Numbered from the stretch's first letter, positions 36,901-45,641 are shown. The stretch is DNA of 64,000 nucleotides from Streptomyces showdoensis (GCF_039535475.1 NZ_BAAAXG010000002.1:1-64000); one strand, 5' to 3'. A program made the numbers and translations. Notes: generated by a model not told the origin, from the sequence alone.

Positions 36901-38914
36901 GGCCTCGGCCCGCACCACCGCGATAGCCACCGGCTTCACCACTCCGCAGAACCTCCAGAGCAACGGCGACTTCGAGGGCAACGGCTACGCCGACCTGTGG
37001 TCGCGCGACGCCACCGGCGAGATCACCGAGTTCCCGGGCCGCGCCCCCAGTGGCGGTTCCTCCTTCGGAGCGGGCCGCAGGCTCGTCCTCGGCGGCACCC
37101 CCTGGACCGAGTGCCAGAGCTTCACCTCGAACGAGACCGGCACGCACAGCCTGTGCGGACCGATCCTGGCCAAGTACCTGGCGAAGGGCGGCCCGGGCGG
37201 CTACGGCTACCCGACCACCGACGTCCTGGTCCCCGCCGACGGCGAGGGGCGGTACGCGGGCTTCCGCGCCAACGGCGTCGGCGGCGAGAACGCCTCCATC
37301 TACTGGCACCCGACCACCGGCGCCTGGATGGTCCAGAACGGCATCCGGGACTACTGGAGGTCGCTCGGCGGCGAGAACGGCTTCCTGGGCTACCCGACCT
37401 CGGACGAGTCGACCACCTTCGAGAGCGACGCCTGGGTCACCACCTTCCGCGGCTCCGGCGGCGAAGGCGCGATCTACTGGACGTACGACTTCGGCGGCCG
37501 TTCCATCCACGGCACCATCTACAAGAAGTACCTGGAGCTGGGCGGCCCGTCCGGCTTCGGCTACCCGACCACCGACGAGACCAACGTCGACGACGGCATC
37601 GGCCGGTACAACCACTTCCGCCGCCGCGGCGAGACCTCCGACACCCGCTCCATCTTCTGGACCACCACCACGGGCCAGGCCTGGGGCGTGTGGGGCAGCA
37701 TCCGCAACAAGTGGCTGTCGCTGGGCGCCGGGAAGAGCTGGCTCGGCTACCCGCAGTCGGAGGAGTACGACGTGGCGGGCGGTCCCCGGACCGACTTCCA
37801 GAACGGCTACATCCGCCACAACCGCTGGACCGGCGCCACCGACGAGCACCACTGGAACGACCGCACCGACGGCCTCCGCAAGGAGCTGGCGGGCGACTTC
37901 AACGGTGACGGCCGCTCCGACCTGGCCACGGTCTACGACTACGGCAGCGACGCGATGAGCCTGTACACGCACGCGGCCAAGGCGGACGGCGGCTTCGCCG
38001 CGCCCGTGGTCGCCCACACCAACCCCGCGTGGACCTGGCGCGTCTCCCAGTCCCAGTGGATCTCCGGCGACTTCAACGGTGACGGCCGGGACGACCTGGC
38101 CGCGCTCTACGGCTACGGCGACGGCGCCAACGGCATGTTCACCTTCCTGGGCAAGGCCGACGGCACCTTCACCTCGCTCGGGCGCAGCGCCTACACGGGC
38201 CCGGGCAACTGGGACGCCACCAAGGGCAAGCTGGTCGCCGGCGACTTCAACGGCGACGGCCGCGACGACGTGGTCATGCTCTACGACCACGGCAACTGCG
38301 ACACCGGCGCGTACACCTTCCTGTCGAAGGCGGACGGCACCTTCAACAACATCTTCGGCAGCTGGCGCTCCGGCGCCGGCAACTGGTGCCAGGGCCAGAC
38401 CAAGTTCGTCGGCGGCGACTTCAACGGCGACGGCCGGGACGACCTCGTCGGCCTCTACGGCTACAACGACGGCTCGGTCACCGCGTGGACCCTGCCGAGC
38501 AAGGCCGACGGCGGCTTCGCCACGACGGTCCCGTCCTGGCACAAGAACCCCGGTCTGTGGGAGTGGTGGCGCTCCAAGCTCACCGCCGGCGACTACAACG
38601 GCGACGGCCGCGCCGACCTGGCCGTGATGTACGACTACGCCTACGGCAACGCGTCGCTGTTCACCCTGACCGCCAAGCCGGACGGCGGCCTCAACGAGGA
38701 CGTCCGCAGCTGGCAGGCGCCCGCCAACACCTGGCACGTCCAGGAGGCGTCGTTCCCGGTCTCCGGCGACACCGACAAGGACGGCCGCGAGGACATCGCG
38801 ATCATGTACAACGACGGAACGGGCGGCACCGCGGCCCACACCTTCAAGGCCCGTCCGGACGGGGGCTTCGAGAACCCCCTGAAGAGCTGGCAGGCCGCCC
38901 CGGGCACCTGGTGA
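33974..38914 (+). CDS. Large secreted DNRLRE / LGFP / FG-GAP repeat protein
   Basis: 1646 residues. Signal peptide: basic start, then VTAAALAAVLLGTLPATEAG. The next 300 residues (ELPSKRTETDDVWANPDGTF, VGLTFSGGG, YPEVLRGVDLRVTADVTGFS) match the N-terminal module usually found in Streptomyces Rhs/YD proteins. A DNRLRE-like beta domain follows (STFRIQQKYAGSWSCKSGDI). Next are an Ig-like section, then LGFP repeats such as GGPGGYGYPTTD and LGGENGFLGYPTSDES, which in other proteins bind cell-wall glycan. The last third has FG-GAP/VCBS repeats with DFNGDGRDDL calcium loops about every 55 residues. It is likely a large extracellular adhesion or scaffold protein. Transcribed divergently from the Rhs toxin. 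Confidence 0.88.
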   Translation: MRPTPTRARVDDPPRRGRAARVTAAALAAVLLGTLPATEAGAATTAPAPGKGKAAERAAAPKRAANAADTALHAKATAEAKRTGKAVELPSKRTETDDVWANPDGTFTQNHALTPIRVLRGGKLVTADTGLSRQSDGRIAPRATRVGLTFSGGGKAPLVTMRKDGRDISLTWPKALPAPRIEGDTAVYPEVLRGVDLRVTADVTGFSHQLVVKNRAAADNPALASLGFGLKGKGVTVRKEANGELRALDPAGKALFTSAKPQMWDSGADRPAAEPAAAPQARTAARAAKAPAPVADRVAAVDGISTGTRQADLGVDLSGGTLTLTPDRRLLTAPGTTYPVVIDPQWRDDWKSAWALAYKHNSFPNSANTNYWNGGTLSKEARVGCAKDAANNNNVVCAKTFFQVNMGALWDKQILSSTFRIQQKYAGSWSCKSGDIQIWDTDGIGGGTTWNNQPAWKRMVDSSGQSFGGRNCPGDGDLIELNVTSAVTDAARWHWPAWTMGLKSANDTVDVSWRKMNPDSARISTQYNTVPDSVGERGSDPSVSCGGGMIGTTDQVVLRARVSDGDDNSIRAEFNYWNDKDYWGTIKRPQVWVTSGNVAQVRIPAAELPTGTYRWDVRALDDYAAGPWAGQCVFSIDATRPGHPPKVSSPQFPENDPDNTSQARTKGVFTFNANGESDVVKYQWWTESDPKVREVPTSVAGGEASVEYTPSTTGPQTLFVRSLDAANNRSDLKAYLFYAKRKPTRDKPGDLNGDGTVDIWSVDPGSGHLWMHPGKGDGTFDLSKKLSNRGPFGDAVSLSHRGSWNTDYYEDLVALRPAPGGGRKDLIVYPGNGDGDLQPVDANRIVLATAMEDNDKWAQADQAVVISSVDDDSKDGKVDANDQPDLLVKAGAELYLYLGSTGAYLDVTDAGFRPPILLGNADWQNMTLIAPGDLNGDALPEIWARDKVTGKIHQYTSRVTTDTASATVADLTVYGEASARTTAIATGFTTPQNLQSNGDFEGNGYADLWSRDATGEITEFPGRAPSGGSSFGAGRRLVLGGTPWTECQSFTSNETGTHSLCGPILAKYLAKGGPGGYGYPTTDVLVPADGEGRYAGFRANGVGGENASIYWHPTTGAWMVQNGIRDYWRSLGGENGFLGYPTSDESTTFESDAWVTTFRGSGGEGAIYWTYDFGGRSIHGTIYKKYLELGGPSGFGYPTTDETNVDDGIGRYNHFRRRGETSDTRSIFWTTTTGQAWGVWGSIRNKWLSLGAGKSWLGYPQSEEYDVAGGPRTDFQNGYIRHNRWTGATDEHHWNDRTDGLRKELAGDFNGDGRSDLATVYDYGSDAMSLYTHAAKADGGFAAPVVAHTNPAWTWRVSQSQWISGDFNGDGRDDLAALYGYGDGANGMFTFLGKADGTFTSLGRSAYTGPGNWDATKGKLVAGDFNGDGRDDVVMLYDHGNCDTGAYTFLSKADGTFNNIFGSWRSGAGNWCQGQTKFVGGDFNGDGRDDLVGLYGYNDGSVTAWTLPSKADGGFATTVPSWHKNPGLWEWWRSKLTAGDYNGDGRADLAVMYDYAYGNASLFTLTAKPDGGLNEDVRSWQAPANTWHVQEASFPVSGDTDKDGREDIAIMYNDGTGGTAAHTFKARPDGGFENPLKSWQAAPGTW

Positions 38915-38945
38915 CCCCGGCCTGACCCGCACCTGAACGGAACAT

Positions 38946-38978
38946 CGCCCTCCGGGACCCCAGCGGTCCCGGAGGGCG
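38946..38978 (+). terminator. Terminator after the FG-GAP repeat gene
   Basis: 14-bp perfect stem, CGCCCTCCGGGACC (38946-38959) and its complement at 38965-38978, with a 5-base loop, 31 bases after the stop codon. Confidence 0.75.
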
Positions 38979-39019
38979 ACGTGCTTCCGGCCCGTTTCTC
39001 CCGGAGGGGCGGATTCCCC

Positions 39020-39025
39020 TAGGCT
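39020..39025 (+). promoter_or_regulatory. -10-like TAGGCT before the YrdC/Sua5-like gene
   Basis: TAGGCT ends 6 bases before the ATG at 39032, and no ribosome binding site is present, suggesting leaderless translation. A matching -35 is not evident. Confidence 0.4.
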
Positions 39026-39031
39026 CGGACG

Positions 39032-39652
39032 ATGGCGAAGTACTTCGACGTTCATCCGCAGACCCCGCAGACCCGGACCATCGGCACCGTGGTCGACAGC
39101 CTCCGGGCCGGCGCCCTCATCGCGTACCCGACCGACTCCTGTTTCGCGCTCGGCTGCCGGCTCGGCAACCACGACGCCCTGGAGCGCATCCGGTCGATCC
39201 GGCGCCTCGACGACCGGCACCACTTCACCCTGGTGTGCGAGAACTTCGCGCAGCTGGGCCAGTTCGTCCAGGTCGACAACGACGTGTTCCGGGCGATCAA
39301 GGCGGCCACGCCGGGCAGCTACACCTTCATCCTCCCGGCCACCCGGGAGGTGCCGCGCCGGCTGATGCACCCCAAGAAGAAGACGGTCGGCGTCCGCATT
39401 CCCGACCACACCGTGACCCGCGCGCTGCTCGCCGAGCTGGGCGAGCCCCTGGTGTCCAGCACCCTGCTGCTGCCCGACGAGGCCGAGCCGCTGACCCAGG
39501 GCTGGGAGATCAAGGAGCGGCTCGACCACGTGCTGGACGCCGTCGTGGACTCGGGCGACTGCGGCACCGAGCCCACGACGGTCGTCGACTTCTCCGGCGG
39601 CGAGGCCGAGATCGTACGGCGCGGGGCGGGGGACCCCTCGCGCTTCGAGTGA
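39032..39652 (+). CDS. YrdC/Sua5/YciO family protein (threonylcarbamoyl-AMP synthase fold)
   Basis: 206 residues. The YrdC fold is clear: GTVVDSLRAGALIAYPTDSC, then KAATPGSYTFILPATREVP, KKTVGVRIPDHTVTRALLAE and VSSTLLLPDEAEP. Enzymes of this family make threonylcarbamoyl-AMP from threonine, bicarbonate and ATP for the t6A modification of tRNA. The overall pattern is closer to the YciO branch, whose members bind nucleotides but may have another role, so the exact reaction is uncertain. It is transcribed towards the threonine-dehydratase-like gene. Confidence 0.85.
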   Translation: MAKYFDVHPQTPQTRTIGTVVDSLRAGALIAYPTDSCFALGCRLGNHDALERIRSIRRLDDRHHFTLVCENFAQLGQFVQVDNDVFRAIKAATPGSYTFILPATREVPRRLMHPKKKTVGVRIPDHTVTRALLAELGEPLVSSTLLLPDEAEPLTQGWEIKERLDHVLDAVVDSGDCGTEPTTVVDFSGGEAEIVRRGAGDPSRFE

Positions 39653-39671
39653 CGGCCGGGCCGGTCCCGGG

Positions 39672-40607
39672 TCAGCGCCGAGGGGCCGCCACCAGGTCGG
39701 AGGGGTCGGTGTTCGCGCCGCAGAGCACGACGCAGACCCGCTCGCCGGGCTCCGGCCGGTAGGCCGTGCCCAGCGCCGCGTGGGCCGTGGCGGCGGCGTG
39801 CTCGACGGCGAGCCGGCGCTCGTCCCACAGGGAACGGCGGGCCCGGACGATGTCGGCGTCGGTGACCAGGACCGAGCGGACGTGGTCCTGGCGGGCCGCC
39901 TCCAGGGCCGCCGCGGAGGCCCGGCGGGCGCCCAGCGAGTCGGCGGCCACCGAGTCGACGGCGACGTCGACGGGCCGGCCGGCCTCCAGTGCCGCGTGCA
40001 GCGCGCGGCAGTTCTCCGGCTCGACCGCGACCACGCGGACCCCGTGCGCCCGGGCGGCGGCCGCGACCCCGGCGAACAGCCCGCCGCCGCCGACCGAGAC
40101 CACCACCGTGTCCAGGCCGGGCAGCCCCCGCTGGACCTCCTCCAGCAGGGTGCCGGCGCCGGCGGCGATCAGCGGGTGGTCGTAGGCGTGCGAGGCCAGC
40201 GCGCCGGTCTCCGCGGCGAAGGCGTCGGAGGCGGCGAGGGCCTCGGCGTACTCGGTGCCGACGAGCCGCACGTCGGCGCCGTAGCCGAGCAGCCGGTCGA
40301 CCTTCACCTTCGGCGCCGTGGTGGGCAGGAACACCGTCGCGCGCGCGTCCTGGCCGCGGGCCGCCCACGCGCAGGCCAGCCCCGCGTTGCCGCCGGAGGC
40401 GATCGTGACGCCGGCCGCCGGCAGGGTCCCGGCCTCGCGGTGCGCGAGCAGGAAGTTCAGCGCGCCGCGCGCCTTGAAGGAGCCCGTGTGCTGCATGAGT
40501 TCGAGCGCGAACGACACCCCGTCGCCGTCCCCGGGGGCGACCGTGACGGGACGGACATGGCCGGCGATCCGGTCGGCTGCGGTCTTGACGTCGGCGTGGC
40601 TCAGCAT
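39672..40607 (-). CDS. PLP-dependent threonine/serine dehydratase-like enzyme
   Basis: 311 residues from the ATG at 40607; a longer start at 40664 adds 19 residues. Fold-type II PLP signature: Lys in HTGSFKARGALNF binds the cofactor, IASGGNAGLACAWAA follows, and the phosphate-binding glycine loop is VVSVGGGGLFAGVA. Such enzymes deaminate threonine or serine to oxoacids or racemise serine. There is no C-terminal ACT regulatory domain, so it is the short catabolic form. It lies just downstream of, and on the same strand as, a TetR-family gene, with 62 bases between the genes (5 if the longer start is used), so the two may be co-transcribed. Confidence 0.88.
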   Translation of the reverse strand: MLSHADVKTAADRIAGHVRPVTVAPGDGDGVSFALELMQHTGSFKARGALNFLLAHREAGTLPAAGVTIASGGNAGLACAWAARGQDARATVFLPTTAPKVKVDRLLGYGADVRLVGTEYAEALAASDAFAAETGALASHAYDHPLIAAGAGTLLEEVQRGLPGLDTVVVSVGGGGLFAGVAAAARAHGVRVVAVEPENCRALHAALEAGRPVDVAVDSVAADSLGARRASAAALEAARQDHVRSVLVTDADIVRARRSLWDERRLAVEHAAATAHAALGTAYRPEPGERVCVVLCGANTDPSDLVAAPRR

Positions 40608-40669
40608 GTGCACGTGCGGCTCCAGACTCGGGTGGTGGTGCGGCCGTACCCCGAACCCTGCCATACGGG

Positions 40670-41287
40670 TCAGACGGCGGCGGCCGGTTCCGCGACGGGC
40701 CTGACCAGGGTGACCAGGTGGTCGGCGTACGCGTCGAGCGCCGCGGCGGCCGCCTCGTCGTCCCGGTCGATCAGCCAGTTCAGGGTGAGCCCGTCCAGGA
40801 CGCTCAGCCCGTACCGCGCCAGCACGGGCAGCGGCAGGGTCCACTCGGCGCCCGAGCGGCGGGCGATCGACTCCAGCTGCCGCAGGCTGACCTCGGTGTA
40901 GTGCCGGTACTGGCCGCGGGCCACGTCGGCGAGGCCCGGCTTGCGCAGCGCGTACTGCGTCAACTCGTACGTCAGGAGGTGCTCGTCAGGGTTCTGCCGC
41001 ACCCGTTCCCAGTAGGCGCGCAGGGTGCCCCTGACCACCTCGTCCACCGTCCCCTCCCCGGCGGCCGGGGAGGCCGGCGGGTCCAGGGCGCGCAGCATGA
41101 TCCGCTCGATGACGCTGTGGAGGAGCTGCTCCTTGGCCCGGAAGCAGTAGTGGAACGCGCCGAGCGGCAGCCCCGCCTCGGCGACGACGGCACGGGTGGT
41201 CGCCTTCGCGACGCCGTCGCGGATCATGACCCGGATCGCCGCGTCGATCAACTGCTCGCGTCGCTCGTCGGCCGAACGGCGGCTCAT
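40670..41287 (-). CDS. TetR-family transcriptional regulator
   Basis: 205 residues. The N-terminal helix-turn-helix is ATTRAVVAEAGLPLGAFHYC within RREQLIDAAIRVMIRDGVAK. A ligand-binding all-helical domain follows with a C-terminal BetI-like region (ARYGLSVLDGLTLNWLIDRD). It likely represses itself and the dehydratase-like gene downstream. The ATG at 41287 lacks a strong ribosome site; CCCCCGGGAGTTCCC just upstream contains GGGAG. Confidence 0.9.
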   Translation of the reverse strand: MSRRSADERREQLIDAAIRVMIRDGVAKATTRAVVAEAGLPLGAFHYCFRAKEQLLHSVIERIMLRALDPPASPAAGEGTVDEVVRGTLRAYWERVRQNPDEHLLTYELTQYALRKPGLADVARGQYRHYTEVSLRQLESIARRSGAEWTLPLPVLARYGLSVLDGLTLNWLIDRDDEAAAAALDAYADHLVTLVRPVAEPAAAV

Positions 41288-41401
41288 GGGAACTCCCGGG
41301 GGTGAGGGCGGTGTCGGGGCACGCTATCCCGTGCCGGGCGGCGTCACCGTGGCCGGGGGCCGGGCCCGGATGGCGTCCGCCGGGTCGTGCGGGGTCGGCG
41401 C

Positions 41402-41439
41402 GCGCCGGGGCCCGGGGCGTGCTGCCCGGGCCCCGGCGC
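41402..41439 (-). terminator. Terminator of the amino acid deaminase-like gene
   Basis: 15-bp perfect stem of GCGCCGGGGCCCGGG (41402-41416) with its complement at 41425-41439 and an 8-base loop, 30 bases beyond the stop of the minus-strand gene at 41469. Confidence 0.6.
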
Positions 41440-41468
41440 CGCGCCCGCGGCGCGGGCCCGGTCCGCCG

Positions 41469-42701
41469 TCACAGGAACGCGTGGCCCTCGCCGCGGTAGG
41501 TGGGGACGACGTCCACGATGCTGCCGGCCTCGACGAGGTGGAGGCGGTCCACGCGTTCGCACAGCTCGCCGGCCTTCGCGTGGCGGAACCACACGCGGTC
41601 GCCGAGCCGCAGCTCGTCGGCGGCGTCGCCGACGAGGGGCGTCTGGACCTCGCCCGCGCCCTCCTGGGCGAGCATCCGCAGACCGGCCGGCCACACCGGG
41701 ACCGGCAGTCGGTCGAGGCCCGCCGGGCCGGAGGCGGTCCAGCCGCCGCCGAGGACCGTCACGTGCCGGGGCGCGGGGCGCCGGACGACGTCGAGGGCGA
41801 AGTACGCGGCGGGCAGCGGCCGGAAGGCGCGGTAGTGGTCGAAGAGGGCGGGGGAGTAGATGCCCGAGCCGGCCCCCAGCTCGGTGATCGCCGGCTCGGC
41901 CGAGGTCCCCTCCAGGCTGCCGGTCCCGCCGCCGTTGACGAACTCCAGCGGGGCGACGTCGAGCACCGAGCGCACGGCCGCGGCCCGCCGCCGGCGCAGC
42001 TCCCTGGCCGACGCCCGCTGGACCAGCCGCAGCGCCGAGCGGGTCAGCGGCGAGCCGGGCTGGTCGTCCCCGACCCCGGCGATCTGCCCCTCGTACGACA
42101 TGACGCCGACCAGCCGCAGCCGCGGCCGCGCCACGACGGCCCGGGCCAGCGCGGCGGCGGCGTCGGGGCTGTGCAGCGGCGAGCGGCGCATGCCCAGGTG
42201 GATCCGGCCGCCGAGCAGCCGCAGCGAGGCGTCCAGGTCCAGGCAGACCCGTACCGGGGGACCGTCCGCCCCGAGCACCGCGTCGAGCAGGTCGAGGTGC
42301 TCCAGCGAGTCGATCATGATGGTGACGCGGGCGGCGGCCCGCTCGTCGGAGGCGAGGGCGCGCAGCGGGGCCGGGTCGGCGCAGGGGTAGCCGACCAGGA
42401 TGTCGCCCACGGTCTCGTCGGCGGTGCGCGCGAGCCACAGGGCCTCGGGCAGCGTGAAGGCGAGGACGCCGGAGAAGCCGGGCATCCGCAGGACCTGCTC
42501 GATCAGCGGGCGGCAGCGCAGCGACTTGCTGGCCAGCCGGATGGGCTTGCCCCCGGCGCGGCGGGCCATGCCGGAGGCGTTGGCGTGCAGCGCGCCGAGG
42601 TCGACCACGGCGAAGGGCGGGCTGAGCTCGGCGGTGGCGCCGCGCAGCTCCTCGAAGGACATCGGCGCGGCGGCGGCACGGAGGGCGGTGGTGGCCGGCA
42701 A
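41469..42701 (-). CDS. PLP enzyme of the amino acid deaminase / D-threonine aldolase family
   Basis: 410 residues. Alanine-racemase-type N-terminal barrel: FAVVDLGALHANA, then KPIRLASKSLRCRPL where the Lys should hold PLP, LVGYPCADPAPL, IHLGMRRSPLHS and VGVMSYEGQIAGVG. The C-terminal metal-dependent domain of D-threonine aldolases is seen as TVLGGGWTASG and RVWFRHAKAGELCERVD. It would split or deaminate D-amino acids or hydroxy amino acids; the substrate is not known. It is divergent from the lactone oxidase gene, 232 bases away, an arrangement consistent with a shared metabolic unit. Confidence 0.88.
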   Translation of the reverse strand: MPATTALRAAAAPMSFEELRGATAELSPPFAVVDLGALHANASGMARRAGGKPIRLASKSLRCRPLIEQVLRMPGFSGVLAFTLPEALWLARTADETVGDILVGYPCADPAPLRALASDERAAARVTIMIDSLEHLDLLDAVLGADGPPVRVCLDLDASLRLLGGRIHLGMRRSPLHSPDAAAALARAVVARPRLRLVGVMSYEGQIAGVGDDQPGSPLTRSALRLVQRASARELRRRRAAAVRSVLDVAPLEFVNGGGTGSLEGTSAEPAITELGAGSGIYSPALFDHYRAFRPLPAAYFALDVVRRPAPRHVTVLGGGWTASGPAGLDRLPVPVWPAGLRMLAQEGAGEVQTPLVGDAADELRLGDRVWFRHAKAGELCERVDRLHLVEAGSIVDVVPTYRGEGHAFL

Positions 42702-42933
42702 GGCTGCTCCCTGACTTCGGTCCTGCGGATGCGGTCCCGCGGGTTCGGCCCCCGCGGGTTCGGTCCTGTGTCTGCGGTCCTCTGCGGTCCTGCTGGGGCG
42801 CCACCTTCTCCCGGCCGCCCGTCCAAGTCAATGGTTCAGGACGCTTGACTTGGACAACTGACCGAGTTCAGTCTTCCGTCGACCGCGCCCGGTACGGACG
42901 CGGACCGCCGATCCCTACGAGAGGACCCCGGGC

Positions 42934-44262
42934 ATGACGAACGTGGCGGGCACGTGGAGCAACTGGTCGGGCAGCGAGCACGCCAGCCCCGTACGGGTGC
43001 TGCGCCCGATGGACCCCGGCGAGGTGGTGGCCGCCGTCACCGCCGCGGCCCGCGCCGGGAACCGGGTGAAGGCCGTCGGGGCCGGCCACTCCTTCAGCCC
43101 CGTCGCCGTCGCCCCGGACGTCCAGCTGCGCCTGGACCGGCTCTCCGCACTGGAGTCGGTCGACCGCGCGACGGGCCAGGTCACCGTGGGCGCGGGCATG
43201 CCGCTGTGGCGGCTCAACCCGCTGCTCGCCGAGCACGGACTCGCGCTGGAGATCCTCGGCGACATCGACCGGCAGACCGTCTCCGGGGCCATCTCGACCG
43301 GCACCCACGGCAGCGGCACCCGCTTCGGCGGCATCGCCACCCAGGTGCGGGCCCTGGAGCTGGTCCTCGCCGACGGCAGCCTCGTCACCTGCTCGGCGAC
43401 CGAGCGGCCCGAGCTCTTCGCCGCCGCCCGCGTCGGCATCGGCGCCCTCGGCATCCTCACCCGGGTGACGCTGCAGTGCGTCCCGCTCTTCGCGCTGCAC
43501 GCCCGGGACGAGGCCCGGCCGGTCGAGGAGACCCTGGCCCGCGTGCACGAACTGGCCGACGCCAACGACCACTTCGAGTTCTTCTGGTTCCCGCACAGCG
43601 GCACCACGCTCACCCGCAGCTTCCGCCGGCTGCCCGGCGACACCCCGCCGGCCCCGATCGGGGAGTTCTCCCGGCGCCTCGACGAGACGGTCAGCGGCAC
43701 CGGCTTCGACCTGCTCAACCGGCTCGGCACCCGCTTCCCGGCCCTGGTCCCGCCCATCACGCGGTTCGCCGCCCGGGCGATGTCCGCCCGCGAGTGGACC
43801 GACCTCTCCCACAAGGTCTTCGCCTCGGTCCGCGACGTGCGCTTCCACGAGGGCGAGTTCGCCATCCCCCGGGAGGACGTCGTGGACGCGCTGCGCGAGA
43901 TCAAGCGCTGGATCGACCGCAACGACGAGCGGGTGTCCTTCCCGCTGGAGGTCCGCTTCGCCGCGCCCGACGACATCTGGCTCTCCACCGCGTACGGGCG
44001 CGAGAGCTGCTACATCGCCTTCCACCAGTACCACCGGATGCCCCACGAGCGGTACTTCCGGGCCTGCGAGGAGATCCTCGGCTCCTTCGGCGGGCGCCCC
44101 CACTGGGGCAAGATGCACCAGCTGGACGCCGCCGCGCTGCGCCCCCGCTACGAGCGCTTCGACGACTTCACCGCCGTACGGGACGAGGTGGACCCGACCG
44201 GAGTCTTCGCCAACGCCTACCTCGACCGGGTGCTGGGTCCGGCACCGGAGTCCGCCAGGTAG
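42934..44262 (+). CDS. FAD-linked D-arabinono-1,4-lactone oxidase family protein
   Basis: 442 residues. The FAD-binding domain carries VKAVGAGHSFSPVAVAPDVQ, whose His in related oxidases can hold FAD covalently, and GDIDRQTVSGAISTGTHGSG. The C-terminal ALO domain ends with GGRPHWGKMHQLDAAALRPR, the conserved HWGK motif. Related actinobacterial enzymes oxidise sugar-lactones or alditols. The gene is complete, with GAGAGGACCCCGGGC before the ATG at 42934. It is divergent from the amino acid deaminase-like gene and 23 bases from the carboxylesterase gene downstream, with which it probably shares a transcript. Confidence 0.92.
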   Translation: MTNVAGTWSNWSGSEHASPVRVLRPMDPGEVVAAVTAAARAGNRVKAVGAGHSFSPVAVAPDVQLRLDRLSALESVDRATGQVTVGAGMPLWRLNPLLAEHGLALEILGDIDRQTVSGAISTGTHGSGTRFGGIATQVRALELVLADGSLVTCSATERPELFAAARVGIGALGILTRVTLQCVPLFALHARDEARPVEETLARVHELADANDHFEFFWFPHSGTTLTRSFRRLPGDTPPAPIGEFSRRLDETVSGTGFDLLNRLGTRFPALVPPITRFAARAMSAREWTDLSHKVFASVRDVRFHEGEFAIPREDVVDALREIKRWIDRNDERVSFPLEVRFAAPDDIWLSTAYGRESCYIAFHQYHRMPHERYFRACEEILGSFGGRPHWGKMHQLDAAALRPRYERFDDFTAVRDEVDPTGVFANAYLDRVLGPAPESAR

Positions 44263-44285
44263 GAGCCGGGTAGGACACTGGGCGG

Positions 44286-45641
44286 GTGACGAGGGAAGAC
44301 ACCAACGGGAACACGACGGTACTGACGATCCGCCAGGGGAGCCTGCGGGGCGTGACGGACGGCGGGGTGAGCGCCTTCCGCGGCATCCCCTACGCCGCCC
44401 CGCCGGTGGGGAGGCTCCGCTTCCGCCCGCCCGCCGACCACCCCGGATGGCCGGGGGTCCGCGACGCCGGCGGGGCCGGGCCCTCCGTGCCCCAGGGGCC
44501 CGGGCGGCTCGCCCCGGTCATGGGCGCGCGGATCCCGGACTGGGACGAGGCCGGCTGCCTCAACCTCAACGTCTGGACCCCGCGGGGCGCCCCCGCCGAC
44601 GGCGCGGACCGGCCGCGCCCGGTGCTGCTCTGGTTCCACGGCGGCGGTTTCACCAGCGGCTCCGGCGGCTGGGACTGGTACGACGGGGCCCGCCTGGCCG
44701 CCGCCGGGGACATCGTCGTGGTCACCGCCAACTACCGGCTCGGGCCGCTGGGTTATCTCCACCTTCCCGAGGCGGGCGCCGACAACCTCGGCTCCCGCGA
44801 CCAGGCCGCCGCCCTGCGCTGGGTACGGGACACCATCCGCGCCTTCGGCGGGGACCCCGCCCGGATCACCGTCGGCGGCCAGTCCGCGGGCGCGTACTCG
44901 GCCCTCGCCCTGGCCCTCGACCCGGAGACCGGCCCCCTGGTCCACCGGCTGATCCTGCAGAGCGGCCCCTGGAACCTCCTGCCGCAGTCACCCGCCGCCG
45001 CGGACCGCGCCGCGGACCTCTTCCTCGACCTGCTCGGCATCGCCCGCGACGAACACCTCGCCAAGGCCCTGCGCGACGTGCCGGCCGGCGACCTCCTCGA
45101 CGCGTACGGGCGGGTCGCGGCCGAGCTCGCCCGCCCGGGCGACGGAGCCCCGCCGATGCACCCCGTCCTCGGCGGCGCCGGACACCCGACCGCCTGGCCG
45201 ACGGCCCTCGCCGACGGCGCGCTCGCCGGCAAGGGCGTCCTCGTCGGCAGCACCGAGCACGAGGCCACCGCCTTCCTCGGCCCCGACGCCCCGGCCGAGC
45301 TGGTCGCGGCCGTCACCCGGGCCGCCTTCGGCGAGGGCGTCGACACCCTGGCCCGGGAGTGCGCCGCGCACGGCACCCCGGCGCACGTCTACCGCTTCGC
45401 CCGCGTCTCCACCGCCGTACCGGGACTCGGCGCGCCGCACTGCTCCGACCTCCCGTTCGCCTTCGACCGCCTCGACGCGTACGCGACGGCGCCGATGCTC
45501 GGCCCGGTCGACGCCCGGGACCGAGAGCTGGCCCGCGAGTTCAGCGGTGCGCTGGCCGCCTTCACCGCCACGGGGGACCCGGGCTGGCCCGCCCACCGAC
45601 CCGAAGCCGCGCCGTACGTACGGCGGTTCGCCCGGGAGTGA
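44286..45641 (+). CDS. Carboxylesterase (type B, alpha/beta hydrolase)
   Basis: 451 residues. The type-B signature FRGIPYAAPPVGRLRFRPP occurs near the N-terminus. The oxyanion hole is LLWFHGGGF, the nucleophile Ser is in TVGGQSAGAYSA, and LNLNVWTP and NYRLGPLGYL complete the pattern. The acid and His are expected in EHEATAF and GLGAPHCSDLPF. The protein is shorter than eukaryotic homologues and cytoplasmic, since it has no signal peptide. Its substrate is unknown. It follows the lactone oxidase gene closely. Start GTG at 44286. Confidence 0.9.
   Translation: MTREDTNGNTTVLTIRQGSLRGVTDGGVSAFRGIPYAAPPVGRLRFRPPADHPGWPGVRDAGGAGPSVPQGPGRLAPVMGARIPDWDEAGCLNLNVWTPRGAPADGADRPRPVLLWFHGGGFTSGSGGWDWYDGARLAAAGDIVVVTANYRLGPLGYLHLPEAGADNLGSRDQAAALRWVRDTIRAFGGDPARITVGGQSAGAYSALALALDPETGPLVHRLILQSGPWNLLPQSPAAADRAADLFLDLLGIARDEHLAKALRDVPAGDLLDAYGRVAAELARPGDGAPPMHPVLGGAGHPTAWPTALADGALAGKGVLVGSTEHEATAFLGPDAPAELVAAVTRAAFGEGVDTLARECAAHGTPAHVYRFARVSTAVPGLGAPHCSDLPFAFDRLDAYATAPMLGPVDARDRELAREFSGALAAFTATGDPGWPAHRPEAAPYVRRFARE

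Noticed and set aside
37200..38880. Regular DNA repeats in the FG-GAP region as a mobile or regulatory repeat
   Set aside because: They follow the codon pattern of repeated protein blades (DFNGDGR) and are explained by the protein.
33842..39529. A very long open frame on the minus strand opposite the FG-GAP repeat gene
   Set aside because: It is a shadow frame: high GC removes stop codons. The plus-strand frame has a signal peptide, recognisable domains and a ribosome binding site, while the minus frame is low-complexity Val/Gly/Ala/Asp.
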